Source of the DNA: Psychromarinibacter sediminicola
Lineage (GTDB): Bacteria; Pseudomonadota; Alphaproteobacteria; Rhodobacterales; Rhodobacteraceae
Direction: 5' to 3'
NCBI RefSeq assembly: GCF_029168335.1
Contig: NZ_JARGYC010000005.1
Location: 1-64,000 of the forward strand
Length of the DNA stretch: 64,000 nt
The position numbers and the translations under genes were made by a program. Of the stretch, positions 61,388 through 64,000 are shown piece by piece. The first letter of the stretch is position 1; each line of letters starts with the position of its first letter. The notes under the pieces are model-generated. The model searched no databases. It worked only from the letters and a program-made list of their open reading frames with translations, and was not told the DNA's origin.

Positions 61388-62026
61388 ATGCTGACCGTTC
61401 TGATCGACTACGATTCCGGCAACCTGCACTCGGCGGAAAAGGCGTTCCAGCGGATGGCGGCCGAGGTGGGCGGCGGCGAGGTGCTGGTGACCTCGCGCCC
61501 CGAGGACGTGGCGCGCGCCGACCGCATCGTGCTGCCCGGCGACGGGGCGTTCCCGGCCTGCCGCAACGCATTGTATGCTGTCGACGGGGTCTACGAGGCG
61601 ATGGCCGAGGCGGTGCTGCAGCAGGGCCGGCCGTTTCTGGGGATCTGCGTGGGCATGCAGCTTCTGGCGACCACCGGCCACGAATACGAGGCGGTCGCGG
61701 GGCTGGACTGGATCGGCGGCGAGGTGGTGCGGATCGAGCCGCAGGACGCCGCGCTGAAGGTGCCGCATATGGGCTGGAACGACCTTGTCGTCGACCGGGC
61801 GCACCCGGTGCTGGAGGGGCTCGGGACCGGGGACCACGCCTATTTCGTCCATTCCTACCATTTCCGGGTGGCGGATCCGGCGCAGCTGCTGGCGCATTGC
61901 GACTACGGCGAGCCGGTGACGGCGATCGTGGGCCGCGACAACATCGTGGGCACGCAGTTCCACCCGGAGAAGAGCCAGTCGGCGGGGCTGCGGCTGATCG
62001 GGAATTTCTTGCGGTGGGTGCCGTAG
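61388..62026 (+). CDS. hisH: Imidazole glycerol phosphate synthase subunit HisH
   Basis: A 212-residue class I glutamine amidotransferase that supplies ammonia to HisF in histidine synthesis. IDYDSGNLHSAEKAFQRM is the family N-terminus. The nucleophile Cys87 lies in FLGICVGMQLL, and His192 and Glu194 in QFHPEKSQ complete the triad. Length is normal. Other his genes are not adjacent in the window: a TetR gene precedes it and a repeat-rich gap follows. Confidence 0.96.
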   Translation: MLTVLIDYDSGNLHSAEKAFQRMAAEVGGGEVLVTSRPEDVARADRIVLPGDGAFPACRNALYAVDGVYEAMAEAVLQQGRPFLGICVGMQLLATTGHEYEAVAGLDWIGGEVVRIEPQDAALKVPHMGWNDLVVDRAHPVLEGLGTGDHAYFVHSYHFRVADPAQLLAHCDYGEPVTAIVGRDNIVGTQFHPEKSQSAGLRLIGNFLRWVP

Positions 62027-62169
62027 GGGGCGAGTGAGAAGCCGCGCAAGGGCCGGCGCGCGCGGGGGCGCACCGGACTTTGAGCTTTGCGCTTTATGGC
62101 TGCCAAACGCGGGCGACCTCCGAGCTCCGCGATAACGTTGACCACAGCGCCGCCGCACCGGGGCGCGTC

Positions 62170-62204
62170 GGCGCTTGCGCGGCGGCCTTCGGCCTTGTTC
62201 CGCG
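62170..62204. repeat. Direct repeat, copy 1
   Basis: A 35-base unit beginning GGCGCTTGCGCGGCGGCCTT and ending TTGTTCCGCGC. It matches 62342-62376 with one substitution (T versus A in the sequence GGCC-T/A-TGTTCC). The unit can fold through GCGGCGGCC/GGCC. Confidence 0.8.
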
Positions 62205-62281
62205 CCGGGCATCGTTCAGATGGGGTCGTCGTACATGCCTCACAGTTCATCCGCCCGCCGCCGCTCGGGGGCGCGTCTCTC

Positions 62282-62305
62282 GGGCATTTCGCGGGCGAAA
62301 TGCCC
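62282..62305. repeat. Perfect palindrome
   Basis: GGGCATTTCGC and GCGAAATGCCC form 11-bp perfect arms around GG. It has the same size and form as the units at 58204-58273 but a different sequence. Confidence 0.8.
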
Positions 62306-62313
62306 TGCCGACA

Positions 62314-62334
62314 GGCGATTGCAGGGCAATCGCC
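62314..62334. repeat. Perfect palindrome
   Basis: GGCGATTGC and GCAATCGCC form 9-bp perfect arms around AGG, eight bases after the preceding palindrome. Confidence 0.8.
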
Positions 62335-62341
62335 GAGAGGC

Positions 62342-62376
62342 GGCGCTTGCGCGGCGGCCTTCGGCCATGTTCCGCG
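62342..62376. repeat. Direct repeat, copy 2
   Basis: Second copy of the 35-base unit at 62170-62204, offset by 172 bases, with one mismatch. The two palindromes lie between the copies. Confidence 0.8.
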
Positions 62377-62425
62377 CGAGGCACCGTACGAAAGCCTCGG
62401 ATACGCGGCGCCCTGACGCCCCGCC

Positions 62426-63250
62426 TCAGCCCTTGAACGTCACGTCCAGCCCGGGCAGGTCGCAGCCGGCGATCTCCGTCGTCCAGCGCTCGCCCGGCTT
62501 CACCGGCATCGCGTCGGTCAGCGTGCCCGTCGTCACGATGTCCCCGGCCTTCAGCGGCGGTTCTTCCGGCACCCGGGCGAGTTCCTGCAACAGATGCTCC
62601 AGCGCCTGCACCGGGCCGTCCAGCACGTCGCGGCCGGTGCCCTGCGCCTCGATCCCGTCGCCGCCCGACAGCGTTAGCGTCAGGCCCGACAGTACGCCCG
62701 CCGGATCCGCGCCCAGCGACGACAGCTTCTGCCGCGGGCCGAGAAACAGCGCGCCGTGCAGGCCGAACGCCGCCTGGGTGTCCGCCGCCGCGAAGCGCCA
62801 GCCGGGAAAGACCGAGGTCACGATCTCGAACCCGTGCGCGACCCAGCCGATGCAGCCGAGCAGCGCGGCCCGGTCCATCCCCGCCTCGGGCCCGGCGGTC
62901 AGGCCGAAGGCGATCTCGGGCTCGATCCGCGGCTCGGGCAGGGCGGGCAGGGCGACCCGGGCCGGCCCGTCGCCCAGCCGGTGCACCGTGTCGTCGTACA
63001 TGTCGCCCCAGATCGGCGCGGCCACGCCGTAGCTTTCCCACAGGGTGCGGTTGGTGAAGCCGATCTTGCGGCCCACCGGCGCCTCGCCGCTGGCATAGCG
63101 CAGGGTGCGGATGCGCGCGGCGATGGCATGGGCGTCGGCCATGCCGAAACCCGGCTCGCGCTCGGAGATCGGGGCGACCTGCCGGCCGGCGTCCCGGGCG
63201 GCGAGCAGGTCTTCGGCGTAGGAAGCGATGCGGTCGGCGGGAAGGGGCAT
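62426..63250 (-). CDS. 2-keto-4-pentenoate hydratase family protein
   Basis: A 274-residue member of the fumarylacetoacetase-related hydratase/decarboxylase family (MhpD/HpaH). VGRKIGFTNRTLWESYG carries the conserved lysine. PEPRIEPEIAFGL supplies the metal-binding glutamates, and WVAHGFEIVTSVFPGW the third acidic ligand. GDIVTTGTLTDAMPVKPGE is the conserved C-terminal block. Hydration of a 2-keto-4-enoate from aromatic meta-cleavage is the family reaction, but no other meta-cleavage genes are adjacent, so the substrate is open. AAGGTGA precedes the ATG at 63250. Confidence 0.83.
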   Translation of the reverse strand: MPLPADRIASYAEDLLAARDAGRQVAPISEREPGFGMADAHAIAARIRTLRYASGEAPVGRKIGFTNRTLWESYGVAAPIWGDMYDDTVHRLGDGPARVALPALPEPRIEPEIAFGLTAGPEAGMDRAALLGCIGWVAHGFEIVTSVFPGWRFAAADTQAAFGLHGALFLGPRQKLSSLGADPAGVLSGLTLTLSGGDGIEAQGTGRDVLDGPVQALEHLLQELARVPEEPPLKAGDIVTTGTLTDAMPVKPGERWTTEIAGCDLPGLDVTFKG

Positions 63251-63292
63251 GCCGTCACCTTGCACAGGGGCGTGCGCGTCGCAAGGGGGCGC

Positions 63293-64000
63293 TCACGCCT
63301 GGTGGGCGCCGTCGGCGAGGCTCTTCACGAAGTCCAGCACCTTGGCCGGCGGTTCCCCGCCGCCGATCTTCGACACGATGGCCGAGCCGACGACCGTGCC
63401 GTCGGCCACGCCGGCGATGGCGCGCGCGGCCTCGGGCGTCTTGATGCCGAAGCCGACGACCACGGGCAGGTCGGTCTTGGCCTTGATCCGCGCCACCTCG
63501 GGGCCGACCTCGTCGGCCTGCGCCTCGGCCGAGCCGGTGATGCCGGTGATCGAGACGTAATAGACGAAGCCCGACGTATTCTGCAGCACCTTGGGCAGGC
63601 GCTTGTCGTCGGTGGTGGGGGTGGCGAGGCGGATGAAGTTCAGCCCCGCCTTCTGGGCGGGGATGCACAGCTCGTCATCCTCCTCGGGCGGCAGGTCGAC
63701 GACGATCAGCCCGTCGATGCCGGCGGTCGCGGCGTCGATCAGGAAGCGGTCGACCCCGCGCGAATAGATCGGGTTGTAATAGCCCATCAGCACGATCGGC
63801 GTGGTGTCGTCCACGCGCCGGAACTCGGTGGCGAGATCGAGGCTGTCCTGCAGGGTCATCCCCGCCTCCAGCGCCCGCTGGCCGGCGCGCTGGATGGTGG
63901 GGCCGTCGGCCATCGGGTCGGTGAACGGTACGCCCAGCTCGATGATGTCGACGCCGGCGGCGGGCAGGCCCTTCACCAGCTCCAGCGAGGTGTCGTAGTC
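63293..64000 (-). CDS. trpA: Tryptophan synthase alpha chain (partial)
   Basis: Alpha subunit of tryptophan synthase, which cleaves indole-3-glycerol phosphate to indole and glyceraldehyde 3-phosphate. 235 codons are visible and the N-terminus lies beyond the window edge. [20 protein letters not shown] holds the catalytic glutamate and the catalytic aspartate. [28 protein letters not shown] and [15 protein letters not shown] are standard barrel segments. The gene lies 42 bases downstream of the hydratase-family gene's start codon, on the same strand. Confidence 0.96.
   Translation of the reverse strand, partial: DYDTSLELVKGLPAAGVDIIELGVPFTDPMADGPTIQRAGQRALEAGMTLQDSLDLATEFRRVDDTTPIVLMGYYNPIYSRGVDRFLIDAATAGIDGLIVVDLPPEEDDELCIPAQKAGLNFIRLATPTTDDKRLPKVLQNTSGFVYYVSITGITGSAEAQADEVGPEVARIKAKTDLPVVVGFGIKTPEAARAIAGVADGTVVGSAIVSKIGGGEPPAKVLDFVKSLADGAHQA

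Larger units (their letters stand above)
62027..62425. other. Repeat-rich intergenic region after hisH
   Basis: 399 bases without a recognisable gene. It contains a 35-bp direct repeat (62170-62204 and 62342-62376) and two strong palindromes (62282-62305 and 62314-62334), each described separately. Open frames across it are low-complexity, GC-driven and not convincing as genes. Confidence 0.6.

Noticed and set aside
62027-62425. Open frames across the gap after hisH as a small gene
   Set aside because: They are built from the repeats and palindromes, change frame on each strand and show no start signal or family likeness.

Overview
The window is GC-rich, densely coded DNA from an alphaproteobacterium. 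Rhodobacterales (Roseobacter-type) is the best fit. The reasons are three complete TRAP transporters in 64 kb, a tryptophan-to-anthraniloyl-CoA catabolic cluster, an alphaproteobacterial-type prolyl-tRNA synthetase without an editing insertion, a full-length single-chain pyruvate carboxylase, and pervasive ATGA/GTGA gene overlaps. This placement is inferred from gene content; no rRNA gene is present.

Left part (1-16.3 kb). A truncated SbtA-like bicarbonate permease diverges from a LysR regulator. An uncharacterised catabolic island follows (2.1-15.9 kb): crotonase, acyl-CoA ligase, creatinase-like M24 protein, gamma-glutamyltransferase, Asp/Glu-type racemase and FCD-GntR regulator (opposite strand), ThDP enzyme, muconate-cycloisomerase-subgroup enolase protein, D-amino-acid-dehydrogenase-like oxidase and TRAP transporter 1. 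The substrate is unknown, but the set suggests import and breakdown of an amide or gamma-glutamyl amino-acid derivative ending as an acyl-CoA. A TauE/SafE remnant marks its right border.

16.6-25.5 kb. A second degenerate M24 protein is followed by a sugar-type ABC importer (binding protein, two permeases, ATPase), an NMT1-like binding protein with no signal peptide, an RpiR regulator and an HD-domain hydrolase. Truncated pieces of a racemase, a binding protein and an AraC regulator show that this stretch is decaying.

25.5-34.3 kb. Hexuronate/sugar-acid module: fructuronate reductase and mannonate dehydratase (uxuB, uxuA) diverge from a GntR regulator that is translationally coupled to TRAP transporter 2. 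An LDH2-family oxidoreductase and an L-idonate 5-dehydrogenase-like enzyme follow.

34.3-45.1 kb. Leftward tryptophan/anthranilate module: kynureninase, tryptophan dioxygenase, 2-aminobenzoate-CoA ligase, MarR regulator, RidA protein, thioesterase, SDR, fused 2-aminobenzoyl-CoA monooxygenase/reductase, acyl-CoA dehydrogenase and enoyl-CoA hydratase. Three upstream regions share a sequence motif, suggesting one regulon.

45.3-53.2 kb. A LacI repressor diverges from TRAP transporter 3, which is followed by a cyclase-family metallohydrolase, a beta-propeller glycosidase-like protein, a SAF-domain NAD-dependent oxidoreductase and a beta-hydroxyacid dehydrogenase. This is probably an uncharacterised sugar or sugar-acid pathway.

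53.4-64 kb. Core genome: tRNA-Gly(GCC), a MAPEG protein, a small secreted protein, pyruvate carboxylase, proS, a DUF2306-like membrane protein diverging from a TetR regulator, hisH, a 2-keto-4-pentenoate hydratase-family protein and trpA (cut by the window edge). Intergenic gaps here carry tandem palindromes, direct repeats and a palindrome flanking proS on both sides.
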